Assembly (NCBI RefSeq): GCF_002019765.1 | Contig: NZ_KV917380.1 | Location: forward strand, 2,452,667-2,516,666 | Length of the DNA stretch: 64,000 nucleotides | Reading direction: 5' to 3' | DNA from: Shouchella oshimensis | GTDB taxonomy: Bacteria > Bacillota > Bacilli > Bacillales > Bacillaceae_D | Part shown: piece by piece, positions 49,641 through 58,748 of the stretch | Position numbering within the stretch: the stretch's first letter is position 1 | Layout: each line of letters begins with the position of its first letter | Notes under the pieces: model-generated | The model's database searches: none | Seen by the model: the letters and a program-made list of their open reading frames with translations, nothing else | What the model was told of the DNA's origin: nothing | Made by a program: the position numbers and the translations under genes

Positions 49641-50261
49641 ATGCCCGCTTTTCTCTCGGCGTTTATTCTAGGATTATCGTTGGCTGTTCCTGTTGGCCCG
49701 ATCTGTTTAGCTATTCTCAAAAAAGGCGTTTCTCACGGTTTTCTTCCTGCCTTATTTATCGGTATTGGCGCCATTCTTGCTGATCTTCTTTTTATGATCC
49801 TGATTTATTTTGGTATGGCGCAGTTTATTTTTATACCTTCTGTACAAGTCATTCTTTATGTATTTGGATCTGGTCTTTTAATGTACCTTGGAATTGAATC
49901 AATTAATAAGCGAAAGACTGCTCTTCAACGTTCAAGCAGCCTTTCTTCATCTATTTTGGCTTCCTTTTGGACAGGGTTATCCATTGCTTTGTTCAACCCT
50001 ATTAATTTAATGTTTTGGTTTGGCATTTTTGGTTCCACTCTAGTCGAGTTCATGACTGAGCAATCAGGGTCAGTTATGGTTTACATCGTTTTTTTATTTA
50101 CTGGCATACTTGTATGGAACATTAGCCTCTCGTTTCTCGCTTCTTTTTTTGGACAGTTCCTTAGTCAGTCGCTATTACCAATCTTAAATGTTATTGCTGG
50201 CTTATGCTTGTTACTTTTTGGCTTTCACTTCGCTTTAAAGCTTGCAGAGGTTCTATTCTAG
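49641..50261 (+). CDS. LysE-family amino-acid exporter
   Basis: 206 residues, six hydrophobic helices. N-terminal signature FILGLSLAVPVGPICLAILKKGVSHGFLPALFIGIGAILADLLFM matches LysE/RhtB exporters. Substrate unknown. The 3' end overlaps the convergent histidine kinase gene by 71 bases. AAGGAGA is upstream of the ATG. Confidence 0.87.
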   Translation: MPAFLSAFILGLSLAVPVGPICLAILKKGVSHGFLPALFIGIGAILADLLFMILIYFGMAQFIFIPSVQVILYVFGSGLLMYLGIESINKRKTALQRSSSLSSSILASFWTGLSIALFNPINLMFWFGIFGSTLVEFMTEQSGSVMVYIVFLFTGILVWNISLSFLASFFGQFLSQSLLPILNVIAGLCLLLFGFHFALKLAEVLF

Positions 50262-51912
50262 TCACTTTTTCTTCAACAACTGGTGAAATTTTGAGAGGAA
50301 GATAAATATGAACAATTGTTCCTGCGCCAGCTTTTGTTTTTATTTCCATGCGCCCCCCGTGAAGTTCAGCAATTTTGTGGCAAATCATTAAACCTAAACC
50401 AGTCCCTTTTTCTTTCGATGAAAAAAACGGCTGTCCTAATAAATAAAGACGATTTGGTGAAATACCTACGCCTTTATCAATAATTTGAACACAAAGTTGA
50501 CTTTGCTCCGACGTCACTCGTATTTCAATAGTTGATGTTTTTTCACTAGCATCAACAGCATTTTCAACTAAATTTAAAAACAGTAGATCTAATTCTTCCT
50601 TATAGCCGTTAAAGTAAAAATTTTCTGAGCATGAAAAAGCGACTGGGTTATCTTGGGTTAACGCTTTTATCTCGTCTTTTTTCATAAACGCTTGTACATA
50701 ATCATTGATTTCAATGGTTTCGCTTTGTTTCATTCCTTTTTGCTGTGCAAGAAAAACATAATCATTAATAATCTTCTCCATTTGCTCAAGCTCTTTATTA
50801 ATAACGGTCAGCTGACTTTCAGGTACTATTTTCATTTCCTTATATAGTTGCATAAATCCTTTGATTGTGGTCAGTGGATTTCTAATTTCATGTGCCATAC
50901 TCGCCGATAAACGAGACGCCACTTTCATTGCTTCTTCTCGTTTCTTTGATAAACGATGTGATTGTTTTAATACTGAAATATATAGCTTTTTTCCCTCGAT
51001 ATGAACAGGGAGGATCGCACACATTGTATAAAGTAGATTGCCTTTGCCGTTTATCAATTTAACTGGCCGAAATAAAATTTCCTCTTGTTGATTACGAATG
51101 GATTCCTTAATAAGTTTTAGTTCCCTTGTTTGGATATGATGGCGTAAAGGTCTACCAGTTAGAATATGCTCTTCTCCCTCTACTCCTAAATAAAGGTGAG
51201 CTGCTTTGTTTGCATAATGAATGGTCATCTCATCATGCAATAGATAGCATTCATTTGATAGCTCTAGTATATTAATCAGTTCATTGCGCGCAATTAATTG
51301 CTCTACACGTTGTTTTGCTTGAATAACATCAAATAAAATATAGCCATAATACGTAATAATTCGAACTTCATATTCTGTATACTGGTAATAAAATGTAATC
51401 ACTTGCTTTTTCACATGTTTATTCATTAACTCTCGTGGAACAAAACTCCAGATCGAATCTTGTATATCTAAAAATTCACGACCAACAGCACTTCCATCGA
51501 TGATTTTCCCATTCTCGTCTGTAAGCCATCTTAATTTCTTCTTATAGTCCGTTGTCACTAAACTTAGTCGGATGTCTTCAGTCTTGTTACCCGCCTCAAA
51601 TGTATAGAGCATATAATCTTGGTCTAGTACCGCGTGCTTAATCGTTAAATGGATAGGAGAATGAGTTGTTTCTAGAACCCATTGTTCCATTGATTGATAA
51701 CTTAAAATGGTTGACAACGGGATATTACCATTGTGATTATGAAGTTGAGCTAATGAATTAAAAGCTCCATTTCGCATAATGATTGTATCTTCATAAATAA
51801 CACATTGCGGAGCGTTCGATTGATTCAGTAATTCTTTAATCATCGCTTTCATAGTACCGTCGATGCGTGTTTTTACCTCATCGACATAAAACCCCCTCTT
51901 CCTTCTTGACAT
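50191..51912 (-). CDS. Soluble orphan sensor histidine kinase with PAS-like region
   Basis: 573 residues with no membrane helix. The middle (about 210-330) looks PAS-like (NELINILELSNECYLLHDEMTIHYANKAAHLYLG). The HisKA helix contains SASMAHEIRNPLTTIKGFMQLY (His near residue 352), like KinA/KinE of Bacillus; the HATPase part has NLVENAVDASE (N box), DKGVGIS (G1) and GTGLGLMICHKI (G2). No response regulator is adjacent, so it may feed the Spo0F phosphorelay; that is an inference. The start at 51912 has a weak ribosome binding site (TTGGAAT) and could be further in, e.g. the Met at residue 21. It ends in a 71-base antisense overlap with lysE. Confidence 0.83.
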   Translation of the reverse strand: MSRRKRGFYVDEVKTRIDGTMKAMIKELLNQSNAPQCVIYEDTIIMRNGAFNSLAQLHNHNGNIPLSTILSYQSMEQWVLETTHSPIHLTIKHAVLDQDYMLYTFEAGNKTEDIRLSLVTTDYKKKLRWLTDENGKIIDGSAVGREFLDIQDSIWSFVPRELMNKHVKKQVITFYYQYTEYEVRIITYYGYILFDVIQAKQRVEQLIARNELINILELSNECYLLHDEMTIHYANKAAHLYLGVEGEEHILTGRPLRHHIQTRELKLIKESIRNQQEEILFRPVKLINGKGNLLYTMCAILPVHIEGKKLYISVLKQSHRLSKKREEAMKVASRLSASMAHEIRNPLTTIKGFMQLYKEMKIVPESQLTVINKELEQMEKIINDYVFLAQQKGMKQSETIEINDYVQAFMKKDEIKALTQDNPVAFSCSENFYFNGYKEELDLLFLNLVENAVDASEKTSTIEIRVTSEQSQLCVQIIDKGVGISPNRLYLLGQPFFSSKEKGTGLGLMICHKIAELHGGRMEIKTKAGAGTIVHIYLPLKISPVVEEKVTRIEPLQALKRSESQKVTSISQQ

Positions 51913-52169
51913 ATTCCAACAATTGATTCTTTTTTTCTTTTTAAAATCCTCCTAAATAACAAATTTTACAAACAGAACTTGTTGACAAAAAGAGAAAAAG
52001 AACGACAAAAGACCGTTCTTTTCGCTACAGTTCTTTATTATTTTTGTTTTCACCTTCTTTTTTGGTCTTATTCTGTGGAAGGTAAAGACTTATTGTTTAA
52101 GCCGTTTGTTTATTGAACTAAGAGTAGGTATGGTACACTAACACTATCTAAAGAAATGGGAGTGAGGAC

Positions 52170-52706
52170 ATGAGTCAGTTAGAGAAAGCAACGTTTGCTG
52201 GCGGCTGTTTTTGGTGTATGGTCAAACCATTTGATCAATATGAAGGTGTGGAGTCTGTTATTTCTGGTTATACTGGCGGTCATACAGAAAATCCCACTTA
52301 CAAAGAAGTTTGTAGCGAAACGACTGGACATTTTGAAGCTGTTCAAATAACCTTTGATCCTGCTCTAATTTCGTACGAGACCATTCTTTCTTTGTTTTGG
52401 CAACAAATTGATCCAACAGATCCAGGTGGACAATTCCACGATCGCGGCGACTCATATCGAACAGCGATTTTTTATCATAGCGAAGAGCAAAAAATGATGG
52501 CTGAACAATCAAAGCAAGACTTAAGTACCAGTGGAAAATTTTCAAAACCCATTGCAACACTCATACTACCAGCCAAACCATTCTACCCTGCTGAAGAGTA
52601 TCACCAAGATTACTATCAGAAGAATGCATTTCATTACCAACTTTATCGAAAAGGTTCTGGAAGAGCAGACTTTATTGACCGACATTGGAAAGGAGAATCA
52701 TCATGA
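52170..52706 (+). CDS. msrA: Peptide methionine sulfoxide reductase MsrA
   Basis: 178 residues. Catalytic motif [11 protein letters not shown] (Cys near residue 14) and [19 protein letters not shown] are as in the family. It reduces the S-form of methionine sulfoxide. GGGAGTGAGG precedes the ATG. Its stop overlaps the msrB start by 4 bases (ATGA). No second recycling cysteine pair is seen at the C-terminus; it may use thioredoxin with one of the internal cysteines (EVCSETTGH). Confidence 0.92.
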   Translation: MSQLEKATFAGGCFWCMVKPFDQYEGVESVISGYTGGHTENPTYKEVCSETTGHFEAVQITFDPALISYETILSLFWQQIDPTDPGGQFHDRGDSYRTAIFYHSEEQKMMAEQSKQDLSTSGKFSKPIATLILPAKPFYPAEEYHQDYYQKNAFHYQLYRKGSGRADFIDRHWKGESS

Positions 52707-53137
52707 CAAACCATTCAAACGAAGAGTTAAAAAAGAAGCTAACGCCTATGCAATATCACGTTACACAAGAGAATGGAACAGAGCCACCGTTTAAAAATGA
52801 CTTTTATGATCACGAAGAAGATGGCATTTATGTTGATATTGTCTCTGGTAAGCCATTATTTTCTTCAAATGATAAATACGACGCAGGGTGCGGATGGCCA
52901 AGCTTTACAAAACCAATTGAAGAAGAAGAGATTCTGGAAAAAGAAGACCGAAGCCATTTTATGGTACGGACTGAGGTTCGTAGTAAAGAGGCTGATTCTC
53001 ACCTTGGTCATGTTTTTCCAGATGGCCCTGGTCCTAATGGGCTTCGTTATTGTATCAATTCAGCGGCACTTCGGTTTATTCCGAAGGATCGACTAGATGA
53101 TGAAGGCTACAGTCTTTACAAAAAATTATTTTCATAA
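52703..53137 (+). CDS. msrB: Peptide methionine sulfoxide reductase MsrB
   Basis: About 144 residues. [11 protein letters not shown] near residue 68, [12 protein letters not shown] near 103 and [13 protein letters not shown] (catalytic Cys near 118) are conserved. It reduces the R-form of methionine sulfoxide. The CxxC pairs that hold zinc in many MsrB proteins are not visible. The ATG follows AAAGGAGAA and overlaps the msrA stop. Confidence 0.92.
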   Translation: MTNHSNEELKKKLTPMQYHVTQENGTEPPFKNDFYDHEEDGIYVDIVSGKPLFSSNDKYDAGCGWPSFTKPIEEEEILEKEDRSHFMVRTEVRSKEADSHLGHVFPDGPGPNGLRYCINSAALRFIPKDRLDDEGYSLYKKLFS

Positions 53138-53168
53138 AACGAGATACTTCTCTTACTACACGTATTGA

Positions 53169-53230
53169 GAACGTGGACGCGTACATGTCCTGAGATAACA
53201 TTGGACATGTATGGTTGTTCACGTTTTTTT
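53169..53230 (+). terminator. Terminator of msrAB
   Basis: Stem AACGTG...TACATGTCC / GGACATGTA...CACGTT with an internal mismatched part, followed by TTTTTTT. It begins about 30 bases after msrB. Confidence 0.78.
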
Positions 53231-53397
53231 GGTCGTTCGTTCCTTTTTTTTTCAATTAGACTTCCTTCCCCACAGTTTCAAAACAGTGGTATTTTCAATC
53301 AGCCCTACCAATCTTTTTAGATGTTTTCGTTAAGTTTCTTGTCGTTTTTTGGTATGATGGATATGGGTTATGAATTTTGGATAAAGGAATGGTGAAA

Positions 53398-54786
53398 ATG
53401 AAAACGCGTACAGAAAGAGATACAATTGGAGAAATTCAAGTTCCTGCTGATAAATACTGGGGTGCACAAACACAAAGAAGTTTGGAAAACTTTAAAATTG
53501 GTACGGAAAAAATCCCGTTTGAAGTTGTCCGTGCTTTCGCAGAATTAAAAAAAGCAGCGGCAATTGTAAACGGTAAGTTAAAAGGACTACACCCGCAAAA
53601 GGTTGAAGCCATTACATATGCTGCTGATCAAATTATCGCTGGTGGGTTAGAGGATCATTTCCCCCTTGTTGTTTGGCAAACAGGAAGCGGTACGCAGTCA
53701 AACATGAATATGAATGAAGTCATTGCTTATTTAGCAAACACGTATTTAACTGAGCAAGGCTACAACGATGTGACCGTTCACCCAAATGATGATGTGAACC
53801 ATTCTCAAAGTTCTAACGATACATTTCCGACTGCGATGCATGTCGCAACAGTTATTTTCGCAGAAACTGAATTAATCCCAGCATTAAAACAATTTAAACA
53901 AACCCTTGAAGCAAAAGAAAACGAATTCTCCGATATCGTTAAGATTGGCCGTACCCACTTACAAGATGCGACACCTTTAACGTTTGGTCAAGAAATTAGC
54001 GGGTGGAAACATATGCTGACGACTTGCTCAACGATGATTGAACAGTCTCTTGATCATGTTCGCGCACTTACAATCGGTGGAACAGCAGTTGGTACGGGCT
54101 TAAACGCACCAATAGGCTTTAGTGAAGAGGTTTCCGCACAGCTAAGCGAACAGATAGGCTACGCTTTTAAAGCGTCTGAAAACCATTTCCACGGACTAAC
54201 AAGCCATGATGAACTTGTCTATTTCCATGGAGCACTTAAAGCACTCGCAGCTGACGCTTTTAAAATTGCAAATGATATCCGTCTTTTAGCAAGCGGCCCA
54301 CGTTGCGGTATTGGTGAAGTCATTATTCCTGCAAATGAGCCAGGTAGTTCCATTATGCCAGGTAAAGTCAATCCAACTCAAAGTGAAGCATTAACAATGG
54401 TTGCAGCACAAGTACTTGGAAACGATGCCGCTATTGGTTTTGCAGCAAGCCAAGGACATTTTCAATTAAATGTCTTTAAACCCGTTATTATTTACAATGT
54501 TCTCCAATCCATGCGACTGTTATCAGACGGCTTAACTAATTTCCATGATAAGTGTCTTATTGGACTAGAAGCAGATAAAGCAAAAATGGATCAACTCCTA
54601 AATGAATCCCTTATGCTCGTTACTGCATTAAATCCCCATATTGGTTATGAAAATGCTGCGAAAATCGCGAAGAAAGCTCATGCTGAGAATACGACATTAA
54701 AAGAAGCGGCTATAAGTAGCGGCTTATTAACTGAAGAGCAGTTTAACGAATATGTGGTACCAGGAAATATGATTTCTCCTAAATAA
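53398..54786 (+). CDS. fumC: Fumarate hydratase class II
   Basis: About 462 residues of the fumarase/aspartase superfamily. [15 protein letters not shown] (near residue 315) with the SS loop and TQSE identifies fumarase rather than aspartase; [12 protein letters not shown] and [16 protein letters not shown] are also present. It interconverts fumarate and malate. I chose ATG at 53398, with AAAGGA about 10 bases upstream; the longer frame starts at TTG 53377. A weak promoter (TTAAGT-17-TATGAT near 53330-53358) may drive it. Confidence 0.92.
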   Translation: MKTRTERDTIGEIQVPADKYWGAQTQRSLENFKIGTEKIPFEVVRAFAELKKAAAIVNGKLKGLHPQKVEAITYAADQIIAGGLEDHFPLVVWQTGSGTQSNMNMNEVIAYLANTYLTEQGYNDVTVHPNDDVNHSQSSNDTFPTAMHVATVIFAETELIPALKQFKQTLEAKENEFSDIVKIGRTHLQDATPLTFGQEISGWKHMLTTCSTMIEQSLDHVRALTIGGTAVGTGLNAPIGFSEEVSAQLSEQIGYAFKASENHFHGLTSHDELVYFHGALKALAADAFKIANDIRLLASGPRCGIGEVIIPANEPGSSIMPGKVNPTQSEALTMVAAQVLGNDAAIGFAASQGHFQLNVFKPVIIYNVLQSMRLLSDGLTNFHDKCLIGLEADKAKMDQLLNESLMLVTALNPHIGYENAAKIAKKAHAENTTLKEAAISSGLLTEEQFNEYVVPGNMISPK

Positions 54787-54792
54787 TGAGTA

Positions 54793-54822
54793 GACGCTCC
54801 CTCTTAATAGGGGGCGTTTTTC
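54793..54822. terminator. Terminator of fumC
   Basis: ACGC-T-CCCTCTTAATAGGG-G-GCGT followed by TTTTTCC, directly after fumC and before the convergent XRE gene. Confidence 0.88.
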
Positions 54823-54825
54823 CTA

Positions 54826-55044
54826 TTAATGATCCCATACGGCTTTATATCGAGTAGCTTCGAATAAATCGTCTAACGACACATTGAAAAATTGCGCAAT
54901 TTTTTCCGAGATTAATGCATTGACTTGTCTTTTGCCTGATTCTATTTGCGATAAGTATCCGGCAGAGATTCCTACTTGTTTTGATACTTCTTCTAAGCTA
55001 AAGCCTTTTTGAATGCGCAACATTCTTAGTCGACTCTCACCCAT
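54826..55044 (-). CDS. XRE-family helix-turn-helix regulator
   Basis: About 72 residues, a bare HTH_3 domain: LRMLRIQKGFSLEEVSKQVGISAGYLSQIESGKRQVNALISEKIAQFFNVSLDDLF. It resembles the DNA-binding half of SinR or Xre without a dimerisation tail. The ATG at 55044 has GAGGG 7 bases before it. It follows an uncharacterised 62-residue gene by 23 bases on the same strand and may be regulated together with it. Confidence 0.85.
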   Translation of the reverse strand: MGESRLRMLRIQKGFSLEEVSKQVGISAGYLSQIESGKRQVNALISEKIAQFFNVSLDDLFEATRYKAVWDH

Positions 55045-55067
55045 TCTCTTTCCCTCGCTTTCTATAG

Positions 55068-55256
55068 TCACATCACTTCATCGTACGTATAACGCACAAT
55101 ATATTTATTCGTTTTCAAACGCTTCACTTCTACAAGAGGCCCTATTTCATAGCCATTCTCCCAATTGTCTTCTAATTTCGCTTGTATGCACTTTGCTTGA
55201 AATTTTGATCGGAATACCTCTCGATAATAAATCCAATGAGGTCTTTTAGATTTCAT
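55068..55256 (-). CDS. Hypothetical 62-residue protein upstream of an XRE regulator
   Basis: Not recognised. The start ATG at 55256 has GGAGGA 6 bases before it, a strong sign of a real gene. The protein is MKSKRPHWIYYREVFRSKFQ...: basic and aromatic, with two predicted strands at the end (LVEVKRLKTNKYIVRYTY). No cysteines pair and no signal peptide is seen. Together with the XRE gene it forms a two-gene unit. Confidence 0.6.
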   Translation of the reverse strand: MKSKRPHWIYYREVFRSKFQAKCIQAKLEDNWENGYEIGPLVEVKRLKTNKYIVRYTYDEVM

Positions 55257-55416
55257 ACGGACTCCTCCATTAACCACTCATGATGGATATTGGTAAAAAT
55301 AGTTTATCCTTAATCATTCATTTTATCATAGAACTGCCAAAAAAACGGGGACTCCCTCACTTTCACAAAAATATGGTAAACTAATGTATGAGAAGACCTT
55401 AGAAAGGAAGTTATTC

Positions 55417-56145
55417 ATGGCGAACATCGAAGGCAGTATAACAGAAGCAACCATTGAAAGTGAACAATTACAATGCACCATTTCATTATCTGTTTATCTA
55501 CCAGCAAATTATACACCATTAAAATCTTATCGGTTAATGATTTGTCAAGACGGACAAGATTTCTTTCGCTTTGGACGTGTGCATCGACAGGTGGATTCAT
55601 TAATAGACGAGTTAGATATTGAAGAGCTTATCGTTGTTGGTGTTCCATATCCAAGTGTAGAAACGAGACGTACTTGGTATCACCCGAATAACGAGACCCA
55701 TGTAGCCTATACACGATTTCTAGCATGCGAACTACTTCCTTATATAGAAAAAAACTACAGTGTTGAACCATTGGCAGAAGCTCGAATGTTAGCGGGTGAT
55801 TCATTGGCAGCAACGATTTCCTTGCTAACTGCTTTAGAATATCCTACATTATTTAAGAAGGTTCTATTATTCTCCCCTTATGTTAATCAAGTGGTTGAGG
55901 ATAAGGTAAAACAATTCGAGAAACCTGACATCTTATCCATTTATCATATTATTGGCAAAAAAGAAGATGTTGTTAAGACGACAGATGGAAAAAAAGAAGA
56001 TTTCTTAACGCCTAACAGACAAATGAAAGAAGTATTGACAAACACATCTTTTGATTACACGTACGAGGAGTTTGATGGTGATCATACGTGGACGTATTGG
56101 CAAAACTATCTTGCCACTGGATTAAAAACGTTGTTTCCATTATAA
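55417..56145 (+). CDS. Alpha/beta-hydrolase esterase family protein (YjcH-like)
   Basis: About 242 residues of the Fes/IroE-like esterase family. LMICQDGQDFFRFG near residue 40 and MLAGDSLAATISLL near 125 (nucleophile Ser in G-D-S-L-A) are the signature, with a C-terminal His in FDGDHTWTYW. Substrate unknown. B. subtilis has yjcF-yjcG-yjcH with the same three kinds of protein. The ATG at 55417 follows AAAGGAAG; the longer frame at 55384 lacks a site. First gene of a three-gene unit. Confidence 0.82.
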   Translation: MANIEGSITEATIESEQLQCTISLSVYLPANYTPLKSYRLMICQDGQDFFRFGRVHRQVDSLIDELDIEELIVVGVPYPSVETRRTWYHPNNETHVAYTRFLACELLPYIEKNYSVEPLAEARMLAGDSLAATISLLTALEYPTLFKKVLLFSPYVNQVVEDKVKQFEKPDILSIYHIIGKKEDVVKTTDGKKEDFLTPNRQMKEVLTNTSFDYTYEEFDGDHTWTYWQNYLATGLKTLFPL

Positions 56146-56158
56146 AGGAGGTATGAGT

Positions 56159-56683
56159 ATGCTTAATTACGGAATTGTTCTTTTTCCATCAAAACCTTTT
56201 CAAGACACGGCTAACGGATTAAGGCGGCGGTATGATGCACATTACGCGAACATCCCACCTCATATTACGTTAAAAGAAAGTTTCTCAATAAGCAATGAGG
56301 AATTACCAGAAATGATTCATGTATTACGAGACATTGCTCGTCAATGTCCACCAATTGATATTCATGTGTACAAGGTAGATACGTTCTTCCCACAATCAAC
56401 GACCATTTTTTACAAGTTAAAAGAAAACAAACAGCTTTCTTGGTTAAACGAGAAGCTTTACCAAGAACCGTTCCCGACTGATCGCGCGCACTCAGTCTTT
56501 ATCCCGCACATTACGATTGCACAAAAGCTACAGCAAGCAGAGCATGATGATATTGTAGGTCAACTGAAAATGATTGACGTGTCTCATCAAGAAACCATTG
56601 ATCGTATTCAACTTCTCTACCAACTTGATAACGAATCGTGGACTGTTTATGAAACATTTCTGTTGCAAGGTCAGTCTACATGA
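56159..56683 (+). CDS. 2H phosphoesterase / 2'-5' RNA ligase-like protein (YjcG-like)
   Basis: About 174 residues. Two HxT/S motifs PPHITLKES (near residue 35) and IPHITIAQK (near 118) form the 2H active site. Proteins of this family cleave or ligate 2'-5' or cyclic phosphates; the substrate of YjcG is unknown. The ATG at 56159 has GGAGG 7 bases before it, while the ATG at 56153 is too close. It is followed by the acetyltransferase gene with a 4-base overlap. Confidence 0.85.
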   Translation: MLNYGIVLFPSKPFQDTANGLRRRYDAHYANIPPHITLKESFSISNEELPEMIHVLRDIARQCPPIDIHVYKVDTFFPQSTTIFYKLKENKQLSWLNEKLYQEPFPTDRAHSVFIPHITIAQKLQQAEHDDIVGQLKMIDVSHQETIDRIQLLYQLDNESWTVYETFLLQGQST

Positions 56684-57114
56684 TCGAACATCTTGATGTA
56701 CAGGTTGCCACTAGTGACTTACTACAAGCACAGTGCTTTGAGATTCGAACAGACGTGTTTATTAAGGAGCAAGGGGTGGCCGCGCATTTAGAAAGAGACG
56801 AGCATGATCAAACGGCGACCCACCTTTTACTTACAGCAAATCAGCAAGCCATTGGTGCTGCTCGTATTCGAATTGTAGGCAAGGCAGGCAAAATTGAGCG
56901 AGTGTGTATTTTAGAACCTTATCGAAATAAAGGATATGGGGCAACATTGATGAAGAAAATAGAAGAAGCAGGTTATGAAGAAGGCGTCGATGAATTAGTG
57001 CTAAATGCTCAAGAACCTGCTCTTGCTTTCTATTTACGGCTAGGCTACGTAAAGACGTCGGAGCGATTTTTTGAAGCGGGTATTCCCCATTTCTCAATGA
57101 AGAAAGGAAGATGA
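56680..57114 (+). CDS. GNAT-family N-acetyltransferase (YjcF-like)
   Basis: 144 residues. The acetyl-CoA-binding motif A is RVCILEPYRNKGYGATLMKKIEEAG (RxxGxG/A-type, near 74-98), then LNAQEPALAFYLRLGYVKTSERFFEAGIPHFSM. Substrate unknown. Third gene of the yjcHGF-like unit, ATGA overlap with the previous gene. Confidence 0.85.
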   Translation: MIEHLDVQVATSDLLQAQCFEIRTDVFIKEQGVAAHLERDEHDQTATHLLLTANQQAIGAARIRIVGKAGKIERVCILEPYRNKGYGATLMKKIEEAGYEEGVDELVLNAQEPALAFYLRLGYVKTSERFFEAGIPHFSMKKGR

Positions 57115-57115
57115 T

Positions 57116-57442
57116 TTATTGGTCATCTTCCTTCTTCATCTTTACTGCGACTGACTTGATTTTACTTTGTAATGTAGATGTTTGGTCACGACGATCATCA
57201 ATTCGAATATTTGTCGCAACTCGGTCGATTCCCTGTTCAAAAGGAACTTCATGAATTTTTTTAACTACATCTAGTAAAGTAGATACATCCCCTTCAATTA
57301 ACGTACTCATAGGTGTTAATTGGTACGTAATATCATGAGTTTTCGTCATGTCTTCTAACACTTCTTGAATCGTAGCCACATAGCTACTGACACTAGGAGT
57401 TTCCGTTCCAATTGGAATAATGGTGACATCGACTATTGCCAT
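57116..57442 (-). CDS. MTH1187-family thiamine-binding protein (YqgV-like, DUF77)
   Basis: 108 residues, ferredoxin-like fold: VDVTIIPIGTETPSVSSYVATIQEVLE near the start, and HDITYQLTPMSTLIEGDVSTLLDVVKKIHE in the middle. Family members bind thiamine or its precursors and occur near thiamine genes; a thiamine operon lies 1.3 kb upstream on the same strand. Downstream of the DUF1385 gene by 3 bases, so likely co-transcribed with it. Confidence 0.82.
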   Translation of the reverse strand: MAIVDVTIIPIGTETPSVSSYVATIQEVLEDMTKTHDITYQLTPMSTLIEGDVSTLLDVVKKIHEVPFEQGIDRVATNIRIDDRRDQTSTLQSKIKSVAVKMKKEDDQ

Positions 57443-57445
57443 GAT

Positions 57446-58186
57446 TCATTCCCCCTCCTCTTCGATTCTTTTCTTATATAGTGATTTAGAAAATGCGACT
57501 TTTCCTAGTTGCATATAGCTTTCAATTGCACATTCGAGATGCTGTTGGGTTGGCGTTTTGGTCGTAACTCGTTCTTGTAACCAATAAGAAAGAGGCAGCA
57601 CAACGGCTACAACCCCTTTAAAGATAGAGTGACGATTAAATCTAAAATAGAATCCTACAAACAATAAAGAAATATAGGAGCTAACCATTAAGCTTGTCAT
57701 TACTGAAAAAAAGCCCGCACCAAGCAGAGTACATATAATGACACTAAGAAAGTAAGCAACAACAAGACCAGTTGAACATCCACGGTTAAGGACAGACGCT
57801 TGCGCCACTTTTTTCAGCTCTTGATGATTGACTTTTCCTCTTGCGCTGAATACTTTATGCTCTGCCGCATGGTATTGTTTTAAACCCCTTGGAAAAAAGA
57901 AATGTGTACCAAATAACAAGTAAAAAAAGCTATAGAAGGGGAATCCTTGCCACGATATCGGCAGTAGCTTAGGTACAACAATAAAAAGAATAACTAGCCC
58001 ACATATCGCTTTAAACCAGAAAGAACTTGACCGCCACACGAGAAGTGTTGCATAACCAAGTGTCTTTGCATTTAGCGGCTTACTCCATGAACGAAGTACG
58101 CCTTCTCGATCATGAAAACTACAAGCAAGTGTTTGATTGGTCATGAAAAATACACCTTTTTCAAACGACATCCCACTAATTCTCAA
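57446..58186 (-). CDS. DUF1385-family membrane protein
   Basis: 246 residues, about five hydrophobic segments, with the family's QYHAAEHKVFSARGK and NRGCSTGLVVAYFLS stretches. Function unknown. The TTG at 58186 is the best start, 6 bases after GGAGG, and that site lies inside the last codons of the preceding gene (11-base overlap). ATG codons at 58171 and 58144 are alternatives without clear sites. Confidence 0.75.
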   Translation of the reverse strand: MRISGMSFEKGVFFMTNQTLACSFHDREGVLRSWSKPLNAKTLGYATLLVWRSSSFWFKAICGLVILFIVVPKLLPISWQGFPFYSFFYLLFGTHFFFPRGLKQYHAAEHKVFSARGKVNHQELKKVAQASVLNRGCSTGLVVAYFLSVIICTLLGAGFFSVMTSLMVSSYISLLFVGFYFRFNRHSIFKGVVAVVLPLSYWLQERVTTKTPTQQHLECAIESYMQLGKVAFSKSLYKKRIEEEGE

Positions 58187-58736
58187 GTAAGTCCTCCAAT
58201 AAATACGTCTTTACCCAATGCTGTACATTTTTTGCTTGTCCGAATTGGGGATCTGCAAACGTTGCGTCCTCAAGTACTAAGTCTTCATGGTTTGTCCAAG
58301 TATGTAACAATGTCACCTGAACATCTTCAATCTCCACTTCTGATGGTAGTGCTTGGATAAGCTGACCTCTTGTGCCGACACTTTGATGCTCTTGCATTTC
58401 TGTTGGGAATGAAAAAATAACCCCATTCTCAACGACGAAACCGTCATAAGTTTGTTCTGGTTCCACTGGAAGGGTGACTTGCCCTGGCTCGACATAGGAT
58501 TCTGTTTCAAACGATAACCCGATATAATCTGTGCCATAAATGCCTTCTGTTGGTAGTTGTGGCCATATCCATTCGATTGTTGTGATTTGCTGATGGATGG
58601 ATGCGGTAAATGCTATTTCTTGTTGCAGCTCCTCGTTACTCAGCGTATCGTCTTGTGATAAATAAATAAAACCACCTACCGCGATAAATACCATTAAAAT
58701 AGCCGGTAGAATAAATACAATCCAGTGCCTTTTCAC
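58176..58736 (-). CDS. Hypothetical membrane-anchored protein
   Basis: 186 residues, not recognised. An N-terminal anchor (residues 5-26, WIVFILPAILMVFIAVGGFIYL) is followed by a highly acidic outer domain rich in Glu/Gln, with many short strands. It ends in an 11-base overlap with the DUF1385 gene and starts 12 bases after thiD, so it may be part of the thiamine transcript or of a sub-operon with DUF1385 and the thiamine-binding protein. Confidence 0.6.
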   Translation of the reverse strand: MKRHWIVFILPAILMVFIAVGGFIYLSQDDTLSNEELQQEIAFTASIHQQITTIEWIWPQLPTEGIYGTDYIGLSFETESYVEPGQVTLPVEPEQTYDGFVVENGVIFSFPTEMQEHQSVGTRGQLIQALPSEVEIEDVQVTLLHTWTNHEDLVLEDATFADPQFGQAKNVQHWVKTYLLEDLLEN

Positions 58737-58748
58737 TATTCTTACTCC

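Noticed and set aside
49568-49783. 71-codon plus frame over the lysE start
   Set aside because: Out-of-frame with LysE, no ribosome binding site, Cys/Arg-rich shadow.
51997-52021. AAAGAACG...CGTTCTTT inverted repeat between kinase and msrA
   Set aside because: Too short and with a 9-base gap to call operator or terminator; lies in a divergent region with no matching known motif.
52113-52139. TTGAAC...TACACT as msrA promoter
   Set aside because: Spacer is only 15 bases; left out as too weak.
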